DNA of 64,000 nucleotides from Pocillopora verrucosa (lineage: Eukaryota; Cnidaria; Anthozoa; Scleractinia; Pocilloporidae): positions 919,344 to 983,343 of the forward strand of contig NC_089324.1 in NCBI RefSeq assembly GCF_036669915.1, written 5' to 3'. This document shows, one piece after another, positions 48,201 to 61,342 of the stretch. A model generated the notes under the pieces. That model had not been told where the DNA came from. It saw only the letters and a program-made list of their open reading frames with translations, and made no database searches. A program made the translations under genes and the position numbers. Each line of letters opens with the position of its first letter. The first letter of the stretch is position 1.

Positions 48201-51200
48201 TTGTTACGAAACAGTTACAGATTGTTATCATAACTGATCATAACAGATCATAACTGATCTGTGTTAGTCGAAGGTCAAAAAATCTGCCAGTATTTGTTTG
48301 TTTGTTTTTTTTTGTTTCTACCTGGTTAAGAATATAATCACCGTAAGCGGCTGGTTACCAAACTCATATGGACTGAAAACAAATAACAGTAAGGTAAAAC
48401 AAATATCGTTCAAATAACCTTTAAGTAGTGCAACAGCTGTAATAAGTCCTTAATATGATCCAGTTGCAAAATCAGTTTTCCTTCATACAAAAAATCCAAA
48501 GCATTTAGCATTAGCAAGTTGTCAAAATTCCATGGTATTTCTAGTTCCACGAATGACTCTTCGCATTCACTTTCGTCATGTTCAGCCGCTAGCTTTTCAC
48601 GGAAGAAAGGACAAGTTGCCGCCAAAACTACACGATGCGCAGGAAAACGCCGTCTGTCGCAGCAAATATATACGTCGCATAATTCTTCCTTCGCACGCAT
48701 CTCTTGAAAAATACGGAAGGCTTTGTGGCTGTGAGTTTCCCACTGGAAAACAATTTCATTCGCCACAACTGCTTGTGAGGGAGGAGAATTAATTTGTCTT
48801 AAGGACATCTCGTTGTTCAGTGTGAGCGAATGTTCAAAACGACTCTTCGACACAGCGATCTGTTTGTTTTTAACTTCACAACTACGCTGGACTTGTAACA
48901 CACTGGATTCATCTACATAATTAGTTTATTAAATATTTAAAGGATGATCACTATCAATTTTCTTACTACAACATTAAATACAAAAACCGGTCAGATAACC
49001 AGCTCCTGGTGGGAGAGATGTAAAGAACGTCCATTTATATGTTGATGTAAGTGATGTTTTATTTATTTATCTTTTTTAATTCCGATAAAAAAATAACATA
49101 AAATTGATTAAGACCTAGCCTGACCATTACACGATGCAACTAGAAAGTCTTTAACAAGAAAAATCTCTCAAAGGAAAACTTTTAAGAATTATTTTTAGTT
49201 TGGACTTGTAACAATCGTATCTGGTATCAAAACTGGTATCTGTCTGTCACACATAAATTGAACTCATTACACTACTTGCTCGTGCAGGTAACATTTGAAA
49301 TTTGGCAGAACTTTCAATTCAAGGCGCAGGTTTAATTTTAATCAATCGTTCTGTTAAAAAGAGAAATTTATCCCCTGCTGAGAAATTTAAATGTTTCAGC
49401 TCGTAGATACGGCTCGTCTGACGCGCATGCAAATTTTAATCTGCAAAAAGGGTTTGCAACGGATTCATTGCATTTGTGTTAGTTAGACGAGGTAGTTCTC
49501 TTCTGTGAAAGATGGATATTCAGTTAATAATCATTTGCGTGTCACAGTGAAACCGTTTGCTAAACAGGAATACACGGCATGGTGATCGGCAAGGAGAATT
49601 TCAACTTTTATCTATTGATCCTAATCAACGCCTTCGAACATAATTTAACGCCCCACGCAGGTGCACTTGGACAATGCATCTAATAAAAACACTGCAAATG
49701 TTTATTAATTATCGCCTTTGTTGATGTACTGCGAAGTGCTATTAACTGAGAGTAAAAAAACGTGTTAACTGTAGAAGTGCTGACACTTTTATATTATCCA
49801 TTATGATACTCGGCCACTTCTCACTGTGCGAAGAAAAGAAAAAAATTTTCAGTGGTAATAATTGGCTTAAGAGAAAAACGATTTAGGACTCAATAGAAGC
49901 GAGTTAACGGCCGAGTGCAAAGCTGATTTTAAAATATTAACAGTATAGGGCACAGATAGGAATTATCCATTGAAGTTCAAAGAAATGACAGATGAATAGC
50001 CTACTAACTCACGGCCATTATATTAACAGCTATCTAATTGCAAAACATCGTGGACATCTGCATTCTAGAATGTATCGAGAAAAGATGGTGACACCTTCAT
50101 AAAAGGTTTATGTGCTTCACATAAATGCAGTTTTTTTCAGTGAAGTGCTTGGAATCAGTATGCAAACGTAAGTGATAACAGCTCTGTGCTAATACTGATC
50201 AATCATGGAACGAGGCTATCGCAGACCGTAGACGTTGTTAAAACTTGCCTTTAGGCCTGTCGACTTTTAGAGCGGGGGGTAGTTGGCGTATGACTCATTG
50301 GGAGCCAAAATGCGAGTCCTTATCTTTCTCTAACCCTGTCATTAAGCCTTAATGAACACGGCATACAATGTCGTCATTGGTACTCTATGTGATTCAGATC
50401 ACATTTCAACCTGTAGGTAAAATTACAAGTTACGAATTGATCTTAGCTGAAATTTCCTCTATCGCTAACCTTCCCCTCCCCTCTCTTTTGACCTTGTAGC
50501 TCGATGGGTAGCGGCGTTCAACTTGTAGCTTGGGGCACAATTTAGTCCTCATCAGAGCCTGAATTATTGAACAGGTGTAATGGATCCAGATGGGAACATT
50601 ATCAGACAGGATGCTTTGCTTTTTATTTCTCTTTTATTAGTTTGCGTTAAAATCATCCCTCCGGTCGTGTTCAAAGATCAATCCACAGCCTTTTCACGAA
50701 AAAAATATTTTCATAGAGTGAAATTTAGAAAATCATAACCTCTAGAACGACTATCAGCTTCTCAGCCTATAGCAATCTAGAAAGATGTCACAATTTCTCT
50801 TTTTATTACCCGCGGTGTTATTTGCATACTGATTGTGAGTCCTAAGGGTGTTTGCGAAAATTTTTTGCATTGCAAATATATTTTCACCAATTAGTATTCA
50901 TGTCAGTTGCGCTAGAAGCTTCACAGGCGGAGTTCAGAGCTAATCCAGGCTATTTGATATGAAGCTTTTTGTTTTTGGCCGTGCGAATTGCTGCTCAGCA
51001 TGTTCCAGCGAGTTCTAACGTCTGAGCATCGAAGCTGAAATGATAAGTAGCCTCGCAGATCAGTTTTTGGTGCGTAAGGATCTTCCCACGTGGCCCTCAC
51101 CGTCGACAACAACGAGCTTCTTTGTCAATTTGTGAGATGACCGAAGTCGGAGTTCATGTTAGTTATCTCGTTTTTTTCTCGTCATGCTGCAATCCACTTT

Positions 51201-52646
51201 AGCTTACGGATATTTTTTTAGCCTTGGGAGAACTGAGTCAGCAAATCTTGTGTTTCAAGCGGCTAGTCCCACACCGTTCCCTTAAACACCACGTGACCCC
51301 CCAAATCCCCCCTACCCCTACCCCCTTCCCCTACCCCTCTTCATACCCCACCCCCTACCCCTTACCTCCCTCGTAAGGAGATGACGATGACTGGTTCCTA
51401 AAGAAGATTTTGAATGTTTTATTCCCACCATCCTGAACTCTGAATTTATTTTTGTTGCCATTTTTGTACATCTTTTACTAGGTGATAATGAAACAGAAAG
51501 CTGGGGATAGTAATGGATCGATCGCTATCAAGAACAACATTCTATAAACAGTTGCCATTACCACAGGTCAGTTGATAACCTTTTCTAGTCTAATTTTTCT
51601 TTAACCTAAGATCTCCCCAATAACTCTGCTTACTGTCTGCCATACAATTCTTACGATGTTAATTTGGAGTTGGATCAACTAATAATTCCCTTCTGATATT
51701 TTTCTTTATTTTCATCACTTGTCTGCTTGATATTGCATTGATATTGGAAGGAGAAATTCTAAGTTTATCCGTTTGACTCTAACGCAAGAGTGGCTCTAAT
51801 TTTTCCTGTGCACGAGATCTCCACACTTAAGTTTTAAATCATTTCTGAGTTGAAAGATTGTTTCAGTAGAATGGTTTTCATGTATACATTTATACTCTGT
51901 GAAAGATAATTTGGTTTTGCTAACTAATAATATACATGAAAAAATTCCGCACGTCTGATTGGCTGAAAACGAGTGAATTTTAATGTAACTCGAGTGCAAA
52001 ATTGTAACACGAGTGCAAAGTTTTAACACGAGTGTAAATTACGAATTTCGGCCGTCTTGACTTTCTGTGATACTAAAATATATAAGGAAATACAAAAGTG
52101 TATACCATTGTGCTATACCGTTACATGCTAAGACAATCTGTGAGGTATAATCTTTTACAAACCACTTTGATATTATGCCAGTGTACAAAGAATGAATAAA
52201 AAAAGGAATTTTCGGTTTTATTTTAACATAACAAGGAAACGTGAGCTAAAAAAAAAACGAAAAAAAAAAAAAAACGCATCCCTTCCAAGCAACGGAGGAA
52301 AAAATCAGAACGATTCAATATCTGAATTTAAAACTATTTAATCTAAATTTTACAAAAACGATATAAGGAGGTGTAATGAGTATGCCATGAGAAGCAGATT
52401 CTGGCCGAGAATTAAGCGGTTTAAATCGTGACTTTTAACCCTTTGACACCTAAGAGAGACTAACATCTAATTTCTCCTTACAATATCAGCCCTGAATCAA
52501 ACAAAAAGGTCAGGAGAATAAAGGAAATGATCATCAACTAAAAAAGCTTTTGATTGCTAAACACATTCTCCTTGTCAGCACCTAAGGAAATGTATAGAGA
52601 ACGGAATGGAGAATAGGAACACTGATCGTAGGGTGTTAAGAGTTAA

Positions 52647-52678
<32 letters not shown>

Positions 52679-52922
52679 ATCGCTAATCGCTCTGACGAAG
52701 GGCTAACGCTCGAAACGTCAGCTTTTTTACCCTTTACGGTGGCTAATTTACGTTTTCAACCCAGTTGTTAACACTAAATTACCTGTTAAGAGTTAACCCA
52801 GCCTGATGCATCGAAAAGGGTACTAGACATATAGTGATGTCTTAGACATAGATATACCGATTTATGCATTCAAAAAAAAAAAGATGGGAAATAAATTAAA
52901 AAGTAGATTGATCAAAAATAAA

Positions 52923-52967
<45 letters not shown>

Positions 52968-55900
52968 TATAGCAGGTAATTTAGTGTTAACAACTGAGTT
53001 GAAAACGTAAATTAGCCACCGTAAAGGGTAAAAAAGCTGACGTTTCGAGCGTTAGCCCTTCGTCAGAGCGATTGGAGGAATTGTGGGTTGTGTTGATCAG
53101 AAATAAATGTATTTATCGCAAATTGGGATAATATCTGGCGTTGCAATAAATTTGTCTTTACATGTCCAATGTTTAATCTAAGGACTATGGTAGAGGATGT
53201 ATGAAAAAAAATTATCTTGAGTATTTTCATCTCTTTATGATTATTTTGCCTTAATATCAAACCAATCTTGGAAAGCGTAACATTTTCTTCTTTTCGACTG
53301 GAAACTTTGAAGTTAATTCAGAGGAAGGTTTCGACGAATCCAATGTACAATTCAAGTAGCATTACCTTCACCATTACTCAATTCAAAATATCCTCAAAAA
53401 CTTTACGATGAATTTTTTTCCTATAGGTTTGAAAGACGATGGCACTAGACAAGAGGAATTTATGGGCTTGAATAAAGTTTTTCTCCCTTTGACACATGCG
53501 TAGTTAAAGGAGTGTATGCACACCGGAGCGCTTTTCAAAGGGCCAACGTTATTCCGTATTTTTACGCGAAAATATCACTGGCAACAAAATGACCTAAAAT
53601 CTATTTTTCCGAAAAAAAACTGAGTCTTTTGGCGGGAAATTATAACCAGGACTATTAATAACCTTAAATAAAATACATTTGTGAAAATAAACACTGACCA
53701 GGAAAAGTTTTTATCAAAAAACTTTTTTTTTTAATCTAAGTCTTTTGGCTGGAAATTTTACGGTGGAAAAAAAGGTTTGCTATTTTGAATTGTGTCTTGT
53801 GTTAATCAAAAAATATTCTAAGTCTTTTGGCGGGAAAAATCTTGCTTCGTCAACAAGATTTTTTTTCTCATCGAAAGCCATGGATATATTTTGTTTTAAT
53901 ACTAGACTCTGTTCAAATTCGCAAAAATTTTTTTCCTTTCGGCAACCCTCCATACGCGAAAAAAAGGAAAAGAGATAGCCTATATTTTGACTTGTTACCA
54001 GGCCCTTTAAATAGCGCGGATTTTTTTTATTTGCTTGTACTGTTAATAAGAGGCAGAGGAGGGATAAACATACAATACAAGTTTTTCTAAGTCTACTTTT
54101 TTTTTTATTAAGGTTTGAAAAGGTTTAATAATTAATATGAATAAGCACTCTACAAACATTGTTAATAATCAAGTCTAAAGACAAGATAATCTTTTGAATA
54201 AAACAGCTCTAAGGAAATTTGTGGATTTACATTTGTTCTACCGCAAAGTGCTATTGCCTTGTTTTTGATAAATTTGAAGCGAAAACATTTCAACAAATAA
54301 ACTAAGACAGAAACAGATTCACGAAATAAACTGGGAAAGATTTGACAAGTCTGAAAATTGTGCTAAAACTAGTAATTGGTAGAATTAAGTGCTGACTAAA
54401 TATAAAACTTCTGAGCGAAACGACAAGCTCTCAGTTCTAATGACTATGTTTAGAAAAAAACCGAAATAAACTCGCCGTATTTATGATTGTTACGGAGAGA
54501 ATCACTGCTATTACAAAGCATCTCGTACCAGTGGCGTTCACTTCAGTACCAACTGTGTCCTACAATCTAAGTCGATCAATTTTAAACTATTTTGAACTGC
54601 GGATGTGAAAAATTCACCTTGCTTAGATTCTTAAATTTGGATAATTCGAACTTTTCCTCTTGCCTTGCCTAAATATTTTCTCGATATCAAACCTAGGATT
54701 GAAAGTGTCCATTTTTGATAATGAGAAGTCTGAATTTGTTAATTCTTGCAGTTATTGGTAACATTTAATACCTTTTAAGTGATAAGTTTCTAACTGTATT
54801 TCTTGACCAACTAAGTTTTCACTAGTCTTTGATTTCAGCCTCTCTTTGCCTTTCTCGTGCTTTGGATCTTCCAACAGCAAGATGGTGTCAAAGGAACTGC
54901 AAGACAATACGACAGATGTGTCAGAATAAAGGATGACGCTAACCTTGCTTATAAAATACAAATGGAAACACTCATAAATCCATGACTAGACGTAATACGA
55001 TTGCAAAGAGAATGATTGATGCTTGGTAAAACTTTGTCAATATGTTAAAAAAACGTTGAGGCGATGCGTTTTATAATTGCACAGAAAAACTACTTATTCA
55101 TTTCATTACTTTGGTAAAGTTTATAGAGAACACTTTGAAATAAATTTGGAACTGAAAAAGCCCTGCTATTATGGACCATTTCTTGCCAATTCATAATTAT
55201 TTCGAGCAAGGGCTGCAATTTGTTTTTTAGCAAACATGACAGCTAAAAACTTGAAAGGCGGTTAATAACGTCACCCATATATAACGCGACTAGGCCGCAG
55301 CACCTAACTATTTTGCCAATGTCGAAAGCGTGCACGTTTAATGCAAATACGCGGGGTTTGAAAACAAATACAAATGGGTTAGAGGCATCTCTTTGGATAC
55401 TAGGTTTTCAAATGGTTTCCGAATTTTTCCTAAAAATATTCTACGTTTTCCAAAACACGGTGAAGATGTAATCCCATTTTTTGCCCTTTATCGGTGAGAA
55501 AACTTGACGTTTTTAAAAATTAAAACTTTTTCTCAAAGCCCGGCGGAGAGTTCCTAAACATTCCGATCATTCTTTGTTGGTGACGTAACTAGACATAACG
55601 CGTCACTTCCAGCGAAAAATCATTTGCACGATGTTTAATTCCAAAGAGAATTATTTACCCCCATTATTAGTTTGAAAAGTGCCAAAACATATGTTTATTT
55701 AAAGCCCATTGCCATAGACAGAATTGGCCGAGACATTTTTTCAGATCATATGCCGTATTCTTTTTTTTTGTTAACGGCAGGTATTAGCTTACACAATGTT
55801 AATTTTTAAAATAAATTTCATAAATCTCGTTAATGATCGGGTATATGTTCATATCCAAATTTCTTTTTATCAAGTGGCTTGAACAAGAGCCTCGATAACA

Positions 55901-56251
55901 CAAATACTCTTTGTAAAAGCGATGAGGCTTGAGCTTGAAGATTTGAAATTGATCTTGCCTCACATTTCTCATAAATTTCGAATTGTTCGTTAAAAATTTT
56001 GCTGGTCTTTTCTTTTCAAGTGAAATTGTGTTTGAGACTTAAAAATAATCTCCTAAAGCCAAAACGTTTCAAGGTTAGATATTTTAGCCGAAGTTATCAA
56101 CAAGGACCATGTGTTTATATCAATTAGATCCCATGTGAAAAGCAGCACATATGCACATTTGATACCTATTTCGCAAATTAGAAACTGTGGCTTACCTGTA
56201 ATTATTTGCCTCTGATTCCTCTTTATCAACTCGTGTGGTTTTGTCAAGCAT
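45297..56251 (-). CDS. BTB-BACK-kelch protein (KLHL-like), 682 residues
   Basis: Minus-strand exons: 56196-56251 (start MLDKTTRVDKEE), 54772-54896, 48419-48912, 47780-48069, 46647-47155, 46159-46290 and 45297-45739 (stop TAA). All junction phases agree (2,1,0,2,1,1); total 2049 nt. The BTB fold (about 122-225) has ELCDVYICCDRRRFPAHR and FLYEGKLILQ. The BACK domain (about 226-345) has IEEAVIACERFAIDHLRNQN, AETLGLEQL and VYEAVWKWYKHD. Kelch blades follow, with IYVFGG, IYVIGG, IFVFGG and IYCFGG motifs. KLHL proteins usually act as substrate adaptors for CUL3 ubiquitin ligases, BTB binding CUL3 and the propeller binding substrate; the substrate here is unknown. The two N-terminal exons encode about 60 extra, hydrophilic residues and lie beyond a 5.9-kb intron. 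They rest on phase and splice signals only, and an alternative start is ATG at 48806-48808. Confidence 0.85.
51925..52060. repeat. relative of the 149-bp MITE
   Basis: Shares TAATATACATGAAAAAATT and GATTGGCTGAAAACGAGTGA with the element at 10956-11104. An internal block (AACACGAGTGCAAA) is repeated two to three times. The right terminal repeat is not recognisable. Confidence 0.6.
52434..52648. mobile_element. MITE family 1 copy with inverted-repeat ends
   Basis: Left end TTTTAACCCTTTGACACC and right end TAGGGTGTTAAGAGTTAAG are imperfect inverted repeats. The interior matches the copies at 6197 and 31262. It is non-coding. Its right end served as the target for the hammerhead-repeat insertion at 52647-52783. 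Confidence 0.75.
52634..52796 (+). mobile_element. hammerhead-repeat insertion nested in a MITE, 13-bp TSD
   Basis: TGTTAAGAGTTAA occurs at 52634-52646 and 52784-52796. Between them is a short minus-oriented tail piece (GGGGTAAGTTTCTAAAGAAA) fused to a plus-oriented unit. That unit has the hammerhead-like core at 52688-52722: CTGACGA 52692-52698, stem GGGC 52700-52703 with GCTC 52708-52711, GAAA 52712-52715, GTC 52717-52719. Stem I is GCT 52689-52691 with AGC 52720-52722. The duplicated bases are the terminal repeat of MITE family 1, so this insertion is younger than the MITE. Confidence 0.75.
52908..53107 (-). mobile_element. 170-bp hammerhead-repeat insertion with 15-bp TSD
   Basis: The element 52923-53092 is flanked by TTGATCAAAAATAAA (52908-52922) and TTGATCAGAAATAAA (53093-53107), one mismatch. 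It holds the complete short form of the family: tail GGGGTAAGTTTCTAAAGAAA, body AACTGAGTTGAAAACGTAAA, hammerhead-like core at 53036-53070 (minus) and a leader GGAGGAATTGTGGGTTGTG. It is non-autonomous. Confidence 0.78.
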
Positions 56252-58303
56252 TTCTATCACTTCATTTCATATACAAGTACAGAAAATATAATCAGAATTA
56301 CTTCCTGTGTTTCCATAGACTGTCTTGAAATTGTTAAATTATTTTTCCTAATGAATCACTGTTAAATCAGAAGAGACTCCACACAAAAATAGTCCTAATG
56401 TTTTCTATGTTTTCTCTTTCGAAAATTTCCTTTCGGTCCAGTCAGATATCTTAAACGTATATCAATAAAGCAGAAGGTAAATTTACTTTAGTAAAGGTAA
56501 ATTTAGTATATTTTTCCTTAGTGTGGTATTTAAACACCAAGAGAACAAACTCTGACTGAATATATTCACTACTGGGCTTGGATGGACTGACTCAACAAAT
56601 TTTTGAGTTCTCCCTCGAAATAGCTCTATTTTTTTCATCGTTTTTTTGAACGTAGATATGAATTGAGCATTAGTTAGCGAGAACCACGTCGAAAAACTAA
56701 AAATTTAAATTGGAAATCTATAAAGTTCATTCAACGCGGTGTATACAACAACTTATGAATTGAACTAACTCGCCCTTACCGTGTGTTCGGTTGTGGAAGA
56801 CCTTGTCGTAAACAGGCACATCACGTCAAATAGGTCTTCAAGAGCAAGCAATTTCCCGATGCTTCTGGCCACGTTTGAAAGTTAGACATGACTATGAAGA
56901 CGGGTTTCTCCGGTTTGTTTCCGTGAAGTGAAACAGTTCAGACCACGAGGAACACTGAAATGTAAATGAGTTGAAAGATTTGCACATGCGAATTCGGCTT
57001 CACTATAAAGACCTGCGAGCGAGGCTGGTGTTCATTTGCAAAGCTAGGCTTCTTTCAGGCTTTTAATTTCTTATAACTCTTTGTTGTATTTTTATTAGAA
57101 AGAGTGGAAGAAAAGAAACGCATTCAAAAAACGATATTTTTCGTTGAAACAGAGAAAACCTTTGTAGGAAAAGGTGTTTTATATCGCTGAACTGTTTTAT
57201 TTGCAGGCTAGGAGTTGGGCAAATTGTTTGTTTCTCTGAAAGCTGAGTCAAGTACATGAAATAGATGCTTACAGATACACCTTTGAAAAAGGTCACCTTC
57301 ATAGAGAAAAAGATCTCTCCTCGTTTATTTAGTAAACCCAGTTTCCCTGACTAGTATCAAGAAACAAAATTCGTTCAGCACGTTGCTATGGAAACTAATA
57401 ATTGGTAGCTCGATTCCAGAGTCTCTTGCTAATGATGATCCCAAATCTTCCCTTTAAATCTCGCATATTGTGTACCTCTGCAGTCATAAACAGATTGTCG
57501 TGGCGACAGTTATCTTTAGTTTAGTCTTTCAGTAAAATTTCGTGCAAAGCATCGCTCGCTTAATCGACTTATGGCTTAACCTGTGATCCCAAGAGAGGGA
57601 TTCATCAGCTATTGGAGCATTATCCTGCCGTATAATTAAAATGGTCTTATTAGCCAGAAAGAATGTTTTCCACGCAATGTGAAGTAAGTCAGATTAAACG
57701 AATACGTAGCACTTTTAAAGCCAGAGTCTTCTGAAAAGAAGACGGCTCTGATTTCGCGTTTTTCTCTTCCGCAAAAAGTTAGTGAATGAAGTTGGTACGA
57801 ATGCAATTTAGCGTGGAATGAATAAATGGGATTGTCTTTGTTAAATGTGATTGCCTGTTCGGGAAACTCTTTGTACTGACTCTACGAAATCAATGCAAAA
57901 CAAATGTCTTTGAAAGACATATTAAATACGCTTCAAACTTCATTAGCTAGGTATTATAGTAATGCTTCACGAAGTATAAAGTTACATATCTTACATGAAA
58001 TATTGAGCCTTCTAGCTGATGAACTGTTGCGCTCATTTACTATATTGCACGGTTAGTTTCGTGAATCTAGGTCTTAAACACGTGGTTGTTTTTGCTCAGA
58101 AGAGAAAATGACGTTTGTAGGCAATTGTCATTTCAAAAGAGAAACAATAGCACCCGTTTTACGTAGAGCAATTACCGCGGGTTTTAATTACGTCAGCTAA
58201 ACGTTTAATTTTATGGCAATTGTATATAGACACTGATACTACACCATAGTTCAACCGTTGGAGACTGAAAAACAGACGTCGCCTAGTTGATGGGTGAATA
58301 AGT
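56252..58303. other. divergent intergenic region between the BTB-kelch gene and ephrin-FReD gene B
   Basis: About 2 kb separates two gene starts that point away from each other, so it should hold both promoters. No TATA-like element could be assigned with confidence and no exon was seen. Confidence 0.45.
58290..58301 (+). promoter_or_regulatory. minimal upstream ORF (Met-Gly-Glu-stop)
   Basis: ATGGGTGAATAA ends two bases before the main ATG (58304-58306) of ephrin-FReD gene B, in another frame. If it lies in the mRNA leader it could dampen initiation. The transcription start is unknown, so this is tentative. Confidence 0.3.
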
Positions 58304-61300
58304 ATGTTAAAACCACAGCAATTCGTGAAATTCCTGTTCTTGGTATCTGTCTCCTTTGCTTCTGCTGGTTATCATCCATCTTTACATTGGGACCCGCGGA
58401 ATCCACTGTGAGTATTGATTACAAAAAAGATCTATTGTTATCTCCACGCGTACATGTTACTGAGGAAGCCAACTCTTATTACGTAACTGAAAGTTCGTTC
58501 GAAGAATCTTTCAGAAATATTAAATTTCTTCTTTATGGTATATCGAGGCAAGCTGTTGAAAGCCATTAGTTATGGTAACTAAACATATTGGAAGGAAAGT
58601 GCCAGTTTTTTTTTCCACTTAACTAACTGTAATGCATTGTTCCAACTTCTCTCTTTCCACCATAAATTGTGCTTTTGTTCACTGTTATAGTTTGGCACTA
58701 TAATTTGTTTTAAATTGACTTGTTTGATTGAAAATATGATCGCCTTGAGAGCTTTCCCGAACATCCACTACCTGTTTTGGTTGCATGCATGCTAACAGCT
58801 TTTTTACATTATGCACTTACGCTGGTTCGATTACTTTTCTAGCTAATAGTTGCACTACGATTGTTGCTTATTTATTGACACTTATTTTGCAAGGTACATG
58901 TATGCTTGTAAATCGATCTTACTTATCAACCTGTCTTTTGACTGATTATTTGCCTTCTTTTTATTTATTTGTATACGTACTTGATTACTTTACAGATTTA
59001 AACAAAACGTGGAGATTAATGTTCTTCAAAATTCTAAACTCAACGTGTTGTGTCCAAACCCGGGAAGCGTCCTGCAGGATCAAGAATCCGGTATCCCACA
59101 AGAACTCATGTACGAAAACATGTGGATTGTCACTAAAGAAGAATATGATATGTGCAAAGTAAACATATCAGCTGGCAGAAGGATCTTAAGTTGTGATAGT
59201 CCTTTGAAGTTGAAATATTACCAAATGGTCTTTAGAGCATACAGTCCTCCACGCCTAGATGAGTCAGTGGATATCCGTTTAGAGTTTGCACCGGGAACAA
59301 AATATTACTTTATAGGTAGGGCCTTGAGTAGATTATTCATAGACTTTGTCTAGCCTACTTATCGTCCCTCTTACAACAATACCATCCGCAACGAAGCCTA
59401 CGCTCATCCTCTAAACTACTTTATACTGTCCCTACTGTGAACTCTGTGACATACGGTGAACGTGCCTTTTCTTTCTCCGCACCTATATTATGGTCTACCG
59501 GATTCTTTTAAAAATACAACATCTCTTTTATCTTTTAAATCTGCCGTCAAAACATTCTTGTTTCGGAAATTTTATTTTTGATTTATTTTGCGAGGAACTG
59601 TACCTAGCTTTCATGTCACCTGGTTCTTAATTAGTTATTTGATTTATTTTATTTATTACTGCTATAAGAAACATTTTGTAAGTTTTTGACGAATTTGTTT
59701 TTTCTATACAGTAATGTAAACACATTGAGTTTTCTAAATGCACCCAAAAATCATACTGTATTGAAAGTCATACTGTATTGAAATTATCTAATATTCATCT
59801 AATACTGATCTAATATTTATCCTTTTAATTCCTCAGCAACTTCAAACGGAATGAAAAATTCACTGTCAAATTACGATGGAGGACATTGTTTGACGTCTAA
59901 TATGAAGATGGTGATTCATGTCTGTAATGGAAGCTCTGGTGAGAGACGTATTAAATTGTTATACTCGTTTTTCTCCTTAGGAGGGGTAGGTTATGGTGCC
60001 TTCCTTCCCCTCCTTCGTTATGATAGTCGTAATTGTAAAAACACTTGTTTTTGTTTTGTTTCTCATAGATCCCAAGTGCATCGACGCTCCTAAAATTTCT
60101 CCTTCTAGTTCAGTCTCTTCGTGTGCTCCTGTCACAGAGAGAGTGCATCACTCTTCAACACCAAGTCTGAGCAGTAGAGGATCTTCTTCTGTTCTGGTTC
60201 ATCAGTCTAGTCCAACTCAATATTTCTCAACAACGACTTTCGCTGGTCTGACAAATACTACGCTTGCTCTAAAATCGTCAGCCACTGTCCAGTGTCAGGG
60301 TAGGACTTTATGAGTCTGTTGTATGATCGCATTCATTTACCGTACGAATCGCTCCACGTTTCGCGAACTTTTGCGGCTGACAAAACTAAAGCAAAACGCA
60401 AAAGGGCCTGAAAAGTGAATAAATAGCGACATTTTTCGCTCTGGTGAAGACGCAAATAAACGATATGCTTAGAAGTTTCGTTCCAGGCCTTCTTGTGACT
60501 AGGGTTCAAAACATTGCACGTTAGCCACTCAACTACCCTTTCTCTTCTCTATAAAATAAATTTGAAAAAGGCGGATACTTTACCAATCATTCTTTTTCTT
60601 TTATTCAACAGAATTTAAAGCTTCCAGCTCAGAAGGATTCCTCTCATTATTCGCAAACCAATCTCGTCAGTTAGCAGAAATCTGTAACTACACTTCCATC
60701 ATACCAGATCTGGAGCTTATACTGCAAGGGATTAATTCTTCACAAACGGTGACACAGGAAGCCCAGACTGGACATGAAACAAATGTAACACAGAACTGTA
60801 CCAAGGAACAAAATAGCGCTGTCGTAGCTCAAAATGCACTCATCGCACCAGCTTGTTCCCTTGGACATCGTGCTCCAGGTAAGGTGTTAAAATTTCAATG
60901 TTAGGGCAGTTTTCAATTGAGGTTCGAAAGTTATCCGTGATTGCATTGGTTTTGCCTTAATTCGCTCTCTAATTGGTTAAGAAAACTCGCGCCACTCTCT
61001 CAACCAATTAAAAGCAAAACTAACGCCAATCATGACTCGGTCGCCAGCGTTTTCCCGCACTTTAGGCAGTTTGGCTGTTTTTTCCTTTGAGTTCTCTCTG
61101 GCTCTTACAGATGTGTTTCTTTCTTCTGATTGGCCACTGCGATTAATTTGGTTTTCGTCATACGACACTCAATCGAAAAGCGCTCCAAATGTGAATTCTA
61201 CACTCTAACCTGACCCACAAGGAGCGGGTTTCTATCGAGTGCCGTGAAACCAAGATCATACAAATCACAAACAGCTAATCAGATAATAGGATTATGTCAC

Positions 61301-61309
61301 AAGGATAAA

Positions 61310-61342
<33 letters not shown>

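Larger units (their letters stand above)
48913..54771. other. 5.9-kb intron of the BTB-kelch gene, repeat-rich
   Basis: Contains C-rich low complexity (51290-51365), a relative of the 149-bp MITE (51925-52060), MITE family 1 (52434-52648) and two hammerhead-repeat insertions (52634-52796, 52908-53107). It also holds several A/T homopolymers around 52250 and 53720-54100. No additional coding exon was supported. Confidence 0.5.

Noticed and set aside
50921-51112. Minus-strand ORF in the kelch intron
   Set aside because: No acceptor or donor places it in phase between exons 54772-54896 and 48419-48912, and no domain is recognisable.
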